This document shows, in pieces, positions 34,612 through 41,778 of a DNA stretch of 41,778 bases (position 1 is its first letter; every line of letters begins with the position of its first letter). A program made the position numbers and the translations under genes. This stretch comes from NZ13-RE01 sp049718665. Lineage in GTDB: Bacteria > Dictyoglomota > Dictyoglomia > Dictyoglomales > Dictyoglomaceae. Location of the stretch: NCBI GenBank assembly GCA_049718665.1, contig JBNARO010000018.1, positions 1 through 41,778 on the forward strand, read 5' to 3'. The notes below the pieces were generated by a model. That model was not told the origin of the DNA and did not search any database. It saw only the letters and a program-made list of their open reading frames with translations.

Positions 34612-36132
34612 CTAAAAGGGGAATATTTTCACTTTCCTATTGGGTTCTACTCCTACACTTTCAGAACGTAAACCGTATTCTTGTATTAGTTGATGTTGTA
34701 ATCTTCTTAGGTATGCAGGTTGAGGAGAAAGTTCATAAGGCTCTTCATGAGTCAGTACATATTCTATTCCTTCTTGTGCTTCTCTTAATGCTCTTTCCTC
34801 TTCGCTACTTCTAACGTTTCCCACCCTGAAATGCTCAGATAAGAACCTCTCCATTTGAGTTACAGTATTGCTTCTTAAAATAGAGAGAATCATATTATTT
34901 CTTTCCGCTTCATTGATTAACTCCTTTGCTCTCTTCTGATGAGCTTTTAAAAGTAAAAGACAATTTGCATCAGAAAAATTCTTTACTACATAAGCAGGAA
35001 CCCCTAAATTCCGAATTGCTTTTTCCAGTTTATTTCTACTTATTCCATAAGGAAATATCTTTAAAATATCAGGCTTCTTCTCCTTCGAAACAAACTCCCT
35101 TTCTTCTTCATTTTCTTGCACTTTTGAGGAAGAGACAAAAATCTTTTCTACCTTTCCCTCAGGAGTCCTAACTCTTATCTCAGGTGGGATAATATATCCT
35201 CTTAACATAGCGTCTATAGTTTTAGCTACATCATGGTGAATAGCTAATCTATCTCTTTCTTGTATTTCAATGACTACATCAAAAGTTGGAGGAGCTTTCC
35301 TTTCTAAGACAGTCTTTTGAGTCCCTCTTCTCTTTGCCTCTTCATCACTTAAAGTTACTACTTGAATCCCACCTACAAGATCTGAAAGGGTTGGATTCAA
35401 AAGAAGATTTTGAAGAGTTATTCCATGGGCAGTTCCAATAAGTTGGACTCCTCTTTCTGCAATAGTTCTTGCTGCTTTTGCTTCTAATTCCGTTCCAATT
35501 TCATCGATCACTATTACTTCTGGCATATGGTTTTCTACCGCTTCAATCATGACATCATGCTGTTTAGAGGGATTAGGGACTTGCATTCTTCTTGCTCTAC
35601 CAATAGCAGGGTGTGGGATGTCTCCATCTCCACCTATTTCATTAGAAGTATCTACTATTATTACCCTTTTATTCAATTCATCTGCTAAAACTCTTGCTGT
35701 TTCTCTGAGAAGAGTAGTTTTTCCTACCCCTGGTCTTCCTAAAAGAAGAATATTTTTCCCTGTTTCAATCACATCTCTTATTATATTTACTGTTCCCAAT
35801 ACCGCTCTTCCAACTCTACACGTTAAGCCAATTATTCTTCCATGTCTGTTCTCTATGGCGGATATTCTATGAAGAGTTCTCTCAATTCCAGCTCTTTTAT
35901 CTCCACTAAATTCTCCGACTCTTGAAAGAATATAGTTAATATCTTCCTCAGTAGTATATCTTCCATGGAAGATTATATTCTTTTTATAAAAACGAGCCTC
36001 TACTTCTCTTCCCAAATCCAAAACTACTTCGATAAGATCCTTTATATCAGGATCCTCTTCTAATCTTTTTCGAATATCCTCAGGAAAAATCTCTAACAAT
36101 TTGTCCAAGTCATCTAAAATTTCTTGTTTCAT
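34612..36132 (-). CDS. R3H-domain / SpoIIIAA-like (Ycf45) AAA ATPase
   Basis: 506 aa. An N-terminal helical region (1-105) leads into a P-loop ATPase domain (about 110-320: LLLGRPGVGKTTLLRETARVL, VDTSNEIGGDGDIPHPAIGRARRMQVP, VIVIDEIGTELEAKAARTI, IGTAHGITL), shared with plastid Ycf45 and SpoIIIAA. The C-terminal ~60 residues include LRRLQHQLIQEYG, an R3H single-stranded nucleic-acid binding motif. Function unknown. Placed between degV-like and tmk, with 10-12-base gaps on both sides, in the replication and nucleotide operon. Confidence 0.85.
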   Translation of the reverse strand: MKQEILDDLDKLLEIFPEDIRKRLEEDPDIKDLIEVVLDLGREVEARFYKKNIIFHGRYTTEEDINYILSRVGEFSGDKRAGIERTLHRISAIENRHGRIIGLTCRVGRAVLGTVNIIRDVIETGKNILLLGRPGVGKTTLLRETARVLADELNKRVIIVDTSNEIGGDGDIPHPAIGRARRMQVPNPSKQHDVMIEAVENHMPEVIVIDEIGTELEAKAARTIAERGVQLIGTAHGITLQNLLLNPTLSDLVGGIQVVTLSDEEAKRRGTQKTVLERKAPPTFDVVIEIQERDRLAIHHDVAKTIDAMLRGYIIPPEIRVRTPEGKVEKIFVSSSKVQENEEEREFVSKEKKPDILKIFPYGISRNKLEKAIRNLGVPAYVVKNFSDANCLLLLKAHQKRAKELINEAERNNMILSILRSNTVTQMERFLSEHFRVGNVRSSEEERALREAQEGIEYVLTHEEPYELSPQPAYLRRLQHQLIQEYGLRSESVGVEPNRKVKIFPF

Positions 36133-36144
36133 TTCCTACTCCTC

Positions 36145-36981
36145 TTAAATTTTATAACATATCATACCCCATGAGCCAGGTCCAATATGGGATAAAATAG
36201 TACAGCTAAACGAAACAAAGTAATATTCTTTAACATTAAATCTGTTAAAAACTTCTTTTTCTATATCTTTCAACTCATAGGCGTTATCAGAATAGGCTAT
36301 ACCAACTTTAACAGGATTATCTCCTACTCTTTCTTTCATTATTTCTAAAATTCTCTCCTTAACTTTTTGTTTAGTCCGTACTCTCTCTACAGGCTCTATT
36401 ACTCCATTTCTTAACTCTAAAATGGGTTTTATTTGTAAAATACTTCCCATCCATGCCTGAGCTGCTCCTATCCTTCCTCCACGATATAAATACTCTAAGG
36501 TGTCTACTGTAAATAAGGTTTCATTATTTCTTTTCATTTTGTCAATTAGAGATAAAATTTCGTCAAGATTTTTCCCTTCTTCAATAGCTCTTCCTATTTC
36601 TATTACCATATATCCCAATGCAAATTCAGTAACAAGGGAATCTATAACATAGATTTTTTCAGAAAAAGGAAGCATAGATCTTGCAGTATTTGCAGAACTA
36701 ATAGTTCCACTTAATTTTGAAGAAATATGTATGGAAATTATAGCATCTGCATCTTCCATTCCTTTGTATACACTATAAAATTCTTCCACTGATGGCTGAG
36801 AGGTTTTAGGAAAAATATTTGTACTTTTAACTTTTTCAAAAAATAATTCAGGAGTAATATCTACTCCATCTTTATAAACTTCATCCCCAAAAGCCACTTT
36901 AAGAGGCACCACAGTAACATTATATCTTTTAACTAAGCTTTCAGGCAATGCAGAAGTGCTATCAGTAACAATCCTTATCAT
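36145..36981 (-). CDS. DegV-family fatty-acid-binding protein
   Basis: 278 aa. MIRIVTDSTSALPESLVKRYNVTVVPL, FPKTSQPSVEEFYSVY and ISSKLSGTISSANTAR mark the DegV/FakB family, which binds fatty acids for phosphorylation by a FakA kinase. The conserved TSQPS and LSGT motifs are intact, and Arg in TLEYLYRGGRIG is retained. No FakA is visible here. Normal length. Confidence 0.93.
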   Translation of the reverse strand: MIRIVTDSTSALPESLVKRYNVTVVPLKVAFGDEVYKDGVDITPELFFEKVKSTNIFPKTSQPSVEEFYSVYKGMEDADAIISIHISSKLSGTISSANTARSMLPFSEKIYVIDSLVTEFALGYMVIEIGRAIEEGKNLDEILSLIDKMKRNNETLFTVDTLEYLYRGGRIGAAQAWMGSILQIKPILELRNGVIEPVERVRTKQKVKERILEIMKERVGDNPVKVGIAYSDNAYELKDIEKEVFNRFNVKEYYFVSFSCTILSHIGPGSWGMICYKI

Positions 36982-36993
36982 TTTTTTCCTCCC

Positions 36994-37620
36994 TTATGAA
37001 GTAGTCTCAGAAGGAGCTTCAGGAACAGTCTCTTCTACTTCGCCTCTCTGAGGAGGTAATACTGAAACTACTACCTCGTCCAATGGCGTTAGAACTTTAA
37101 TCTTTTCAGAAAGTTTAATGTTTCCTACTAATATAGAATCTCCAATATCTAAATTAGATATATCCACTTCAATATGACTAGGAATATCCAAAGGCAAAGC
37201 TCTTATGTAAATTTCAGATATACCATGTTGGAGAACACCACCTTTTTTGATTCCAAGAGCTTCACCAATCAACACTATAGGAACATGTGTATCTACTACC
37301 TCATCCATTCTTACTACATGAAAATCAACATGAATAATAGAGTCTGTTAGAGGATCTACCTGGTAACTCTGTAAAAGAGCATTCTCAACTCTTGAATTCC
37401 CATTTTCTTCAATAATGATCTTTAAAATATGATGTTCTGTTTCTAATTTTCCTTTTTTAAATAACTTTTGAAGTTCCTTCCTATCTAAAACTAAAGGAAT
37501 ACTTTCTTTCAGATGAGCACCATATAATATAGCAGGAATTTGTCCAGTTTTTCTATATTTTTTCGCCCATTCCTTTCCAACCTTTTCTCTTTTATTAGCT
37601 CTTATCTCCAATACTTCCAT
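36994..37620 (-). CDS. rplY: Ribosomal protein L25 (TL5/CTC form)
   Basis: 208 aa with both the N-terminal 5S-rRNA-binding domain (IRANKREKVGKEWAKKYRKTGQIPAILYG) and the C-terminal TL5 domain (about 95-190: DPLTDSIIHVDFHVV, GVLQHGISEIYIRALPLDIP). An acidic tail ends the protein. Follows prs by 25 bases, a Firmicutes-like pairing (prs-ctc). Confidence 0.95.
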   Translation of the reverse strand: MEVLEIRANKREKVGKEWAKKYRKTGQIPAILYGAHLKESIPLVLDRKELQKLFKKGKLETEHHILKIIIEENGNSRVENALLQSYQVDPLTDSIIHVDFHVVRMDEVVDTHVPIVLIGEALGIKKGGVLQHGISEIYIRALPLDIPSHIEVDISNLDIGDSILVGNIKLSEKIKVLTPLDEVVVSVLPPQRGEVEETVPEAPSETTS

Positions 37621-37645
37621 ATTCTGAAACCTCCCTTTCTATTTT

Positions 37646-38587
37646 TTAATCAAATAAGGAACTTAATGAATCTTTGTTTGATATTCTTTTGATAGCTTCT
37701 CCTAACAAATTTCCTACAGAAAGAATTTTGAGCTTTGGAACTCTTTTTGATTCTTTTACCGGTATAGTATTAGTAATAACTAATTCTTTAAGTTCAGATA
37801 TTTGCAATTCTTCTGCTGCGTTATTAGTAAGAATCCCATGAGTGACAGCAGAATAAATATCCCTTGCTCCTCTTTCTCTCAAAAGTTTAGCTGCAGAGAA
37901 TAAAGTGTTTCCAGTAGTCACTATATCATCACATATAATTACATCTCTATTTTTTACATCTCCAATGATCTCCTCTACTTCTGCCACCTCTGGTGCAGGT
38001 CTTCTTTTATAAATTATAGCCAGTGGGGTATGAAGTCTATTAGCTAAAGCTCTTGCCCGAGCAACTCCTCCTATATCAGGTGAAACCACAACAGGATCTT
38101 TTAAATCCATATCTTGGAAATATCTTGTAAATAAAGGTAACGCAGTTAAGTTATCTACAGGAATATCAAAAAATCCTTGAATTTGACCTGCATGTAGGTC
38201 CATCGTAACTACCCGGGAAGCTCCTGCTACTGTTAATAAATTTGCCACAAGTTTTGCAGATATAGGCTCTCTTGACTTAGTTTTTCTATCTTGTCGAGCA
38301 TATGCAAAATATGGGATAACAGCAGTAACTTCTTCCGCAGAAGCTCTTTTTAAAGCATCAATTATTATTAATAGCTCCATAAAAAATTCATTTACAGAAC
38401 TACCTAAGGATTGGATCACATACACTTCTGCTCCTCTAACACTCTTAAGGATTCTTGCATAAATTTCTCCATCAGAAAATCTTCTTATTTCTATCTCTCC
38501 CAACTCTACCCCTAAATATTCTGCAACTTCCTGAGCTAATTCTGGATTTGAGGTCCCACTAAAAAGAGCTAAACATCTTTGCCCCAT
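37646..38587 (-). CDS. prs: Ribose-phosphate pyrophosphokinase (PRPP synthetase)
   Basis: Ribose-5-P plus ATP to PRPP, the substrate used by Upp and for nucleotide synthesis. 313 aa. ATP-binding region YARQDRKTKSREPISAK, metal/flexible-loop motif VVTMDLHAGQIQGFFDIP, and the PRPP loop VIICDDIVTTGNTLFSAA. Follows glmU by 4 bases, the usual glmU-prs order. Confidence 0.97.
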   Translation of the reverse strand: MGQRCLALFSGTSNPELAQEVAEYLGVELGEIEIRRFSDGEIYARILKSVRGAEVYVIQSLGSSVNEFFMELLIIIDALKRASAEEVTAVIPYFAYARQDRKTKSREPISAKLVANLLTVAGASRVVTMDLHAGQIQGFFDIPVDNLTALPLFTRYFQDMDLKDPVVVSPDIGGVARARALANRLHTPLAIIYKRRPAPEVAEVEEIIGDVKNRDVIICDDIVTTGNTLFSAAKLLRERGARDIYSAVTHGILTNNAAEELQISELKELVITNTIPVKESKRVPKLKILSVGNLLGEAIKRISNKDSLSSLFD

Positions 38588-38591
38588 CTTC

Positions 38592-39563
38592 TTATTCTCC
38601 TTTTAACTCTTTTTTGTAAGAAATAAAAGAAAAAGGTCCAACCTTTACATTATCGCCTATATAGTAATTTTCTATAAATACATTAGAACTAATTATTGTT
38701 CCTTTTCCTATAAAACTTTCACCAAGAATTGAAGAATTAGGATAGATGATAACATCTTTATTTAAAACAACATCTTTTCCAATAAAAACTGACTGGGGTG
38801 AAATAAAGGAGACCCCTTCTTCCATCCATTTTTCATTTATTTTCTCTTGAATAATTTTTTGTAAATAAGATAGCTCTTTTTGAGTATTAATCCCCAGCAC
38901 TTCATAAGAATCTACTATTAAAGCCTCAACTTTTTCCCCTTTCTCTAAAAGTAAAGGTACAACATCAGGTAGATAAAATTCTTTTTGTACATTATTATTA
39001 GATAAATATGGTAAAACTTCTCTTAACTTTTTCCAAGAAAAGGCATATATAGAAGTATTAATTTCTCTAATCTTCTTTTCTTCATCGCTCGCATCTTTAT
39101 CTTCCACAATTTTTAATATCTTACCATCTTCTTCTCTTATTATTCTTCCATATCCCTTAGGATTTTCTACAAAGGTTGTGAGTAGAGTACATGCATTTTT
39201 ATTTTTCTCATGAACTTCGCATAATTTTTTCAAGCTTTCTTCTCTAATTAAGGGAACATCTCCAGGTAAAACCAATATATTTCCCTCAAAATCATCCAGA
39301 ACAGGTATTAACTGTCTCACTGCATCCCCAGTACCCAAAGGTCTTTCTTGGATAATCAATTTTTCTTTATATTTCTCATGTAAAATGTTATATAATTTGG
39401 GATTCACAATTAAATAATAATTATTATCCACAACCTTAGAAGCCAAATCTATAAGATAATAAATAATTGGACGATCCAACAAAGGATGAAGAACCTTGGG
39501 TCGTTCAGTTTTCATTCTTTTTCCTTGACCCGCAGACAAAATTACTGCTATCCAATTTTTCAT
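38592..39563 (-). CDS. glmU: GlmU-type N-acetylglucosamine-1-phosphate uridylyltransferase lacking the acetyltransferase half
   Basis: 323 aa from ATG 39563; the frame opens further upstream only because it reads through the tRNA gene. The N-terminal pyrophosphorylase is complete: VILSAGQGKRMKTERPKVLHPLLDRPI, QERPLGTGDAVRQL and LPGDVPLIREE. After about residue 235 only the first four or so hexapeptide coils of the left-handed helix are present (INEKWMEEGVSFISPQS to KVGPFSFISYKKELKGE). Canonical GlmU is about 450-460 aa; the acetyl-CoA site and catalytic His, Tyr and Asn are missing. It can make UDP-GlcNAc from GlcNAc-1-P, but acetylation must come from another protein. I found no frameshifted remainder: prs begins 4 bases later. 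Confidence 0.9.
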   Translation of the reverse strand: MKNWIAVILSAGQGKRMKTERPKVLHPLLDRPIIYYLIDLASKVVDNNYYLIVNPKLYNILHEKYKEKLIIQERPLGTGDAVRQLIPVLDDFEGNILVLPGDVPLIREESLKKLCEVHEKNKNACTLLTTFVENPKGYGRIIREEDGKILKIVEDKDASDEEKKIREINTSIYAFSWKKLREVLPYLSNNNVQKEFYLPDVVPLLLEKGEKVEALIVDSYEVLGINTQKELSYLQKIIQEKINEKWMEEGVSFISPQSVFIGKDVVLNKDVIIYPNSSILGESFIGKGTIISSNVFIENYYIGDNVKVGPFSFISYKKELKGE

Positions 39564-39583
39564 AAAATGCTCTGAAAAATTGG
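39552..39583 (-). repeat. Hairpin linking tRNA-Gln CCA end and glmU start codon
   Basis: On the minus strand CCAATTTTTCA (39583-39573) and TGAAAAATTGG (39562-39552) are perfect 11-base complements around a 10-base loop. The first arm begins with the CCA tail of tRNA-Gln, and the second contains the last two bases of the glmU ATG. A weak GAG Shine-Dalgarno candidate is in the loop. Confidence 0.65.
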
Positions 39584-39656
39584 CTGGGGAGGCTGGATTC
39601 GAACCAGCGAATGGCGGATCCAAAGTCCGCTGCCTTACCAGCTTGGCTACTCCCCA
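39581..39656 (-). tRNA. tRNA-Gln (anticodon UUG)
   Basis: 76 bases with encoded CCA. The acceptor stem TGGGGAG pairs with CTCCCCA, discriminator G, T-arm CTGGTTCGAATCCAG and anticodon loop CTTTGGA. It starts five or so bases after the predicted transcription start and is followed 17 bases later by glmU, so it heads a mixed tRNA-mRNA operon. Confidence 0.97.
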
Positions 39657-39667
39657 GTCCACATTCA

Positions 39668-39696
39668 ATTATATCCTATAGTGAAAAACTGGTCAA
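39668..39696 (-). promoter_or_regulatory. Promoter of the tRNA-Gln-glmU-prs operon
   Basis: Minus strand TTGACC (39691-39696), a 17-base spacer and TATAAT (39668-39673). It is the best sigma70-type match in the window. It overlaps the divergent promoter of the PgpH-like gene. Confidence 0.85.
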
Positions 39697-39709
39697 TAAA
39701 TGTTAAAAT
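39681..39709 (+). promoter_or_regulatory. Promoter of the PgpH-like gene (leaderless)
   Basis: GTGAAA (39681-39686), a 17-base spacer and TAAAAT (39704-39709) preceded by TGT, an extended -10. The -10 ends 9 bases before the ATG and there is no Shine-Dalgarno, so the mRNA probably begins almost at the start codon. Confidence 0.6.
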
Positions 39710-39718
39710 ATTCCTAAT

Positions 39719-41719
39719 ATGAAAGGAAAAAGGATATTAACAAACAGATTAACAAAAGAGATAGAAAGGCTTAAAAATGATATAAAGAAAAACTTATTAA
39801 CTATATCCTTTTTGGTTTTTATTTTAATAAATCTTCTAATTCTTAGTATAGACTTTTTCATTCTTCCTCCATTAAGATTGGGAGAAATTTCCCCTAAAAA
39901 CATAGAAGCCCCAAGAACTATAGTATATGTGGATAAAGAAGAGACAGATAGGCTAAGAGGCCTTCTTTTGGCTCAATTTAAACCAGTTTATAAAATTGAT
40001 CAAAATGTTACCTTAGAAGTATTAAGAAAATTAGAAGATGTATTTAAAAGATTTGAAGGAGTTAGTGAAAAATCTCAAAAATACTTGTCATCTATTTCTT
40101 TGCCAAAGATAAATATTATAATAGAAAGAACTGAAATTTGGTTATCTGATACTTATTCTAAAGGTATAACTCCTGAAAATTTAGAAAATAGAAAAAAGGA
40201 TTTTATAAACTTTTTAAAGAGAGAATTTGCTCTTCCTAATTATCTTTCTGAAGAAATTTCTCAAATCCTTATTAGACCTAACATGTACATAGATGAAAAA
40301 GAAACAGAAATAAAGAAGCAGGAACTATTGAGATCTATAAGACCTATAGAAAAGCTTATCTCAAAAGGAGATATTATTGTAAAAAGAGGAGAGATAATTG
40401 ATGAGGAAAAGTATAAAATATTAGACACTCTTGGTTTTACCGCATCATTCAAAAATATTGTTAAGTTTATTGGGATTTTTGGGTTTGTCATTCTCTTCCA
40501 AATATCTCAGAGACTTTTCTTCTTTAGGCTTATCTCTGATAGTAATACCAATATTTTTATCCTTTCTCAAATACTTTTTTCCTTAGGGTTATTAATAATC
40601 AAAATTTTTTCTTTCATCTCTTCCACTATTTCTCCTTTATCTTCTGTCTTTTTCTTAGCTTTTTCTCTATTAAATATACCTTATTCTATTCTTATGGGCA
40701 CACAATTGTCTGTGCTTTTAGGAATTATGAATGCCTCTTTTTTTCTTTTAATATCTTCTTTATTTAATCTTTTAGTTATTGCGTATTTTCTAAAAGATAT
40801 TGAAGACAGGTCAAAATTTATAAAAATTGCTTTTTACCTACTTCTCACAAATATTCTTACGTCTCTCTTCTTTAATCTTTCCTCAGGAGAATCTCTATTA
40901 CAAACTTCTGATATCTTGAGTATTATTGTTAATCCATTCTTATCTACAATCTTAGCTTTGGGAATCCTACCATTCTTAGAGAATACCTTCAGAGTAGCAA
41001 CTCCGCTAAGACTTTTAGAGCTTTCTAATCCTAATTATTCATTACTACATAAATTATTTTTAGAAGCCCCTGGAACATATTATCACAGTTTAATAGTTGG
41101 AAATATGGCAGAGAGAGCAGCAGAAGTTTCTAATGCCAATGTCTATCTTGTAAGAGTCGCCTCTCTTTATCATGATATTGGAAAGATTAAAAGGCCTCAG
41201 TATTTTATAGAGAATTTAATGCCGGGACAAAACAACCCTCATAATTCTCTTAATCCATATATAAGTGCTCTTATTATAAAGAACCATCCAAAGGAAGGGG
41301 CTCAAATTGCTAATACATATAAGTTTCCATATTCAGTAATAGAAATAATTGAACAGCACCATGGGACAAGTCTTATTACATATTTCTACCATAAACAAAA
41401 AGAATGCTCTCATGATTCATTTCCTGAAGAAGATTTCAGATATCCGGGTCCAAAACCAAAATCAAAGGAAGCAGCTATAGTAATGTTAGCAGATAGTGTT
41501 GAGGCTGCCACAAGGAGTTTACCAAATCCTACACCAGAATTAATAGAGAAAACAGTAAGAAGAATAATAAATGAAAAAATAAATGACGGTCAATTAGAAA
41601 ATGCTAATCTAACTTTAGAAGAATTAGAAAAAATTTCACAGAGTTTTATAAAAACCCTTTTAAGGATGAGACATCCTCGAATTTCTTATCCACAAGAAAT
41701 TAAGCCTTTTAAAAAATAA
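39719..41719 (+). CDS. PgpH-like 7TM-HD cyclic-di-AMP phosphodiesterase
   Basis: 666 aa. A first transmembrane helix (about 27-47) is followed by the extracytoplasmic 7TMR-HDED domain (about 55-235: APRTIVYVDKEETDRLR). Six or seven membrane helices come next (about 242-425), then a cytoplasmic HD domain with SLYHDIGKIKRPQYF (His485-Asp486), NPHNSLNPYISALIIKNHPKEGA and EIIEQHHGT. Listeria PgpH, of this architecture, degrades c-di-AMP. Divergent from the tRNA-Gln operon with overlapping promoters. Its 3' end is tail to tail with the 5S rRNA gene, about 17 bases apart. Confidence 0.92.
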   Translation: MKGKRILTNRLTKEIERLKNDIKKNLLTISFLVFILINLLILSIDFFILPPLRLGEISPKNIEAPRTIVYVDKEETDRLRGLLLAQFKPVYKIDQNVTLEVLRKLEDVFKRFEGVSEKSQKYLSSISLPKINIIIERTEIWLSDTYSKGITPENLENRKKDFINFLKREFALPNYLSEEISQILIRPNMYIDEKETEIKKQELLRSIRPIEKLISKGDIIVKRGEIIDEEKYKILDTLGFTASFKNIVKFIGIFGFVILFQISQRLFFFRLISDSNTNIFILSQILFSLGLLIIKIFSFISSTISPLSSVFFLAFSLLNIPYSILMGTQLSVLLGIMNASFFLLISSLFNLLVIAYFLKDIEDRSKFIKIAFYLLLTNILTSLFFNLSSGESLLQTSDILSIIVNPFLSTILALGILPFLENTFRVATPLRLLELSNPNYSLLHKLFLEAPGTYYHSLIVGNMAERAAEVSNANVYLVRVASLYHDIGKIKRPQYFIENLMPGQNNPHNSLNPYISALIIKNHPKEGAQIANTYKFPYSVIEIIEQHHGTSLITYFYHKQKECSHDSFPEEDFRYPGPKPKSKEAAIVMLADSVEAATRSLPNPTPELIEKTVRRIINEKINDGQLENANLTLEELEKISQSFIKTLLRMRHPRISYPQEIKPFKK

Positions 41720-41736
41720 AAAGAAGGGAGGAGGTT

Positions 41737-41778
41737 CTCTGGCGATGACCTACTCTCCCACCCTGTTGCCAGGGCAGT
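41737..41778 (-). rRNA. 5S rRNA, 3' end (partial)
   Basis: The minus strand reads CCTGGCAACAGGGTGGGAGAGTAGGTCATCGCCAG, the conserved 3' third of bacterial 5S rRNA (GGGAGAGTAGG core). The 5' part lies past the right edge. The exact 3' end is uncertain by a few bases. It suggests an rRNA operon continues outside the window. Confidence 0.85.

Noticed and set aside
38588..38620. glmU truncation as a frameshift
   Set aside because: The end of glmU carries the prs Shine-Dalgarno and prs begins 4 bases later; no beta-helix remainder exists in other frames.
39564..39668. Upstream extension of the glmU reading frame (35 extra residues, MNVDWGVAK...)
   Set aside because: It is the translation of the tRNA-Gln gene; the GlmU homology starts at the ATG 39563.
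1..41778. Mobile elements, CRISPR arrays, defence islands or prophage
   Set aside because: No transposase, integrase, direct-repeat array or phage gene was seen; nearly all sequence is accounted for by conserved housekeeping genes.

Overview
This window looks like a chromosomal segment of a Dictyoglomus-type thermophile (phylum Dictyoglomota). The reasons are the AT-rich coding, Lys/Glu/Ile-rich proteins, very tight gene packing, a mix of Firmicutes-like clusters (rny-ymdB-spoVS; tmk-yaaQ-holB-yaaT) and a Gram-negative envelope set (lpxD, ompH/skp, bamA, tamB). The genus assignment is recognition plus inference, not a database result. Almost everything is housekeeping. There is no insertion sequence, prophage or CRISPR array, and no gap over 300 bases without a gene.

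Layout. (1) 1-19597, minus strand: one long colinear block starting at an extended -10 promoter near 19590. It reads rpmE, thyX, tdk, yqhQ-like, prfA, prmC, sua5/ywlC, rpiB, glyA, upp, murA, tamB (in two reading frames), bamA, a second Omp85-like protein, two ompH/skp paralogues and lpxD (running off the left edge). Ribosomal, thymidylate, release-factor, one-carbon and pyrimidine-salvage genes are followed by peptidoglycan and outer-membrane biogenesis genes. (2) 19599-24443, minus: rseP, ispG, rny, ymdB, spoVS, closed by a strong intrinsic terminator. (3) 24440-26759, minus: trmA/rlmD-like methyltransferase and a PfkB sugar kinase. (4) 26767-28544, plus: an intracellular GH13 amylase-family enzyme with its own sigma70-type promoter and a palindromic operator-like site. 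(5) 28498-39696, minus: a second long operon headed by tRNA-Gln(UUG), then a truncated glmU, prs, rplY, degV-like, an R3H/SpoIIIAA-like ATPase, tmk, yaaQ/darA, holB, yaaT/ricT, a putative PD-(D/E)XK nuclease, rarA and a YibQ-like lipoprotein. (6) 39681-41719, plus: a 7TM-HD protein (PgpH-like), followed convergently by the 3' end of a 5S rRNA gene at the right edge.

Most notable: tamB is split by a -1 shift exactly at a run of eight T (coding strand), with overlapping slippery heptamers and an upstream GAGG, so it is either a recoding site or a sequence error. rny and prmC have no usable ATG/GTG/TTG at the conserved N-terminus and appear to start at ATT and CTG, each behind a strong Shine-Dalgarno sequence. 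BamA has eight POTRA domains. GlmU lacks its acetyltransferase half. An 11-bp perfect hairpin joins the CCA end of tRNA-Gln to the glmU start codon. A 20-bp near-perfect stem lies inside the ymdB coding sequence. A small predicted nuclease sits between rarA and yaaT. Two genes appear to be transcribed as leaderless mRNAs. A c-di-AMP receptor-like protein (DarA) and a c-di-AMP phosphodiesterase-like protein (PgpH) are both present.
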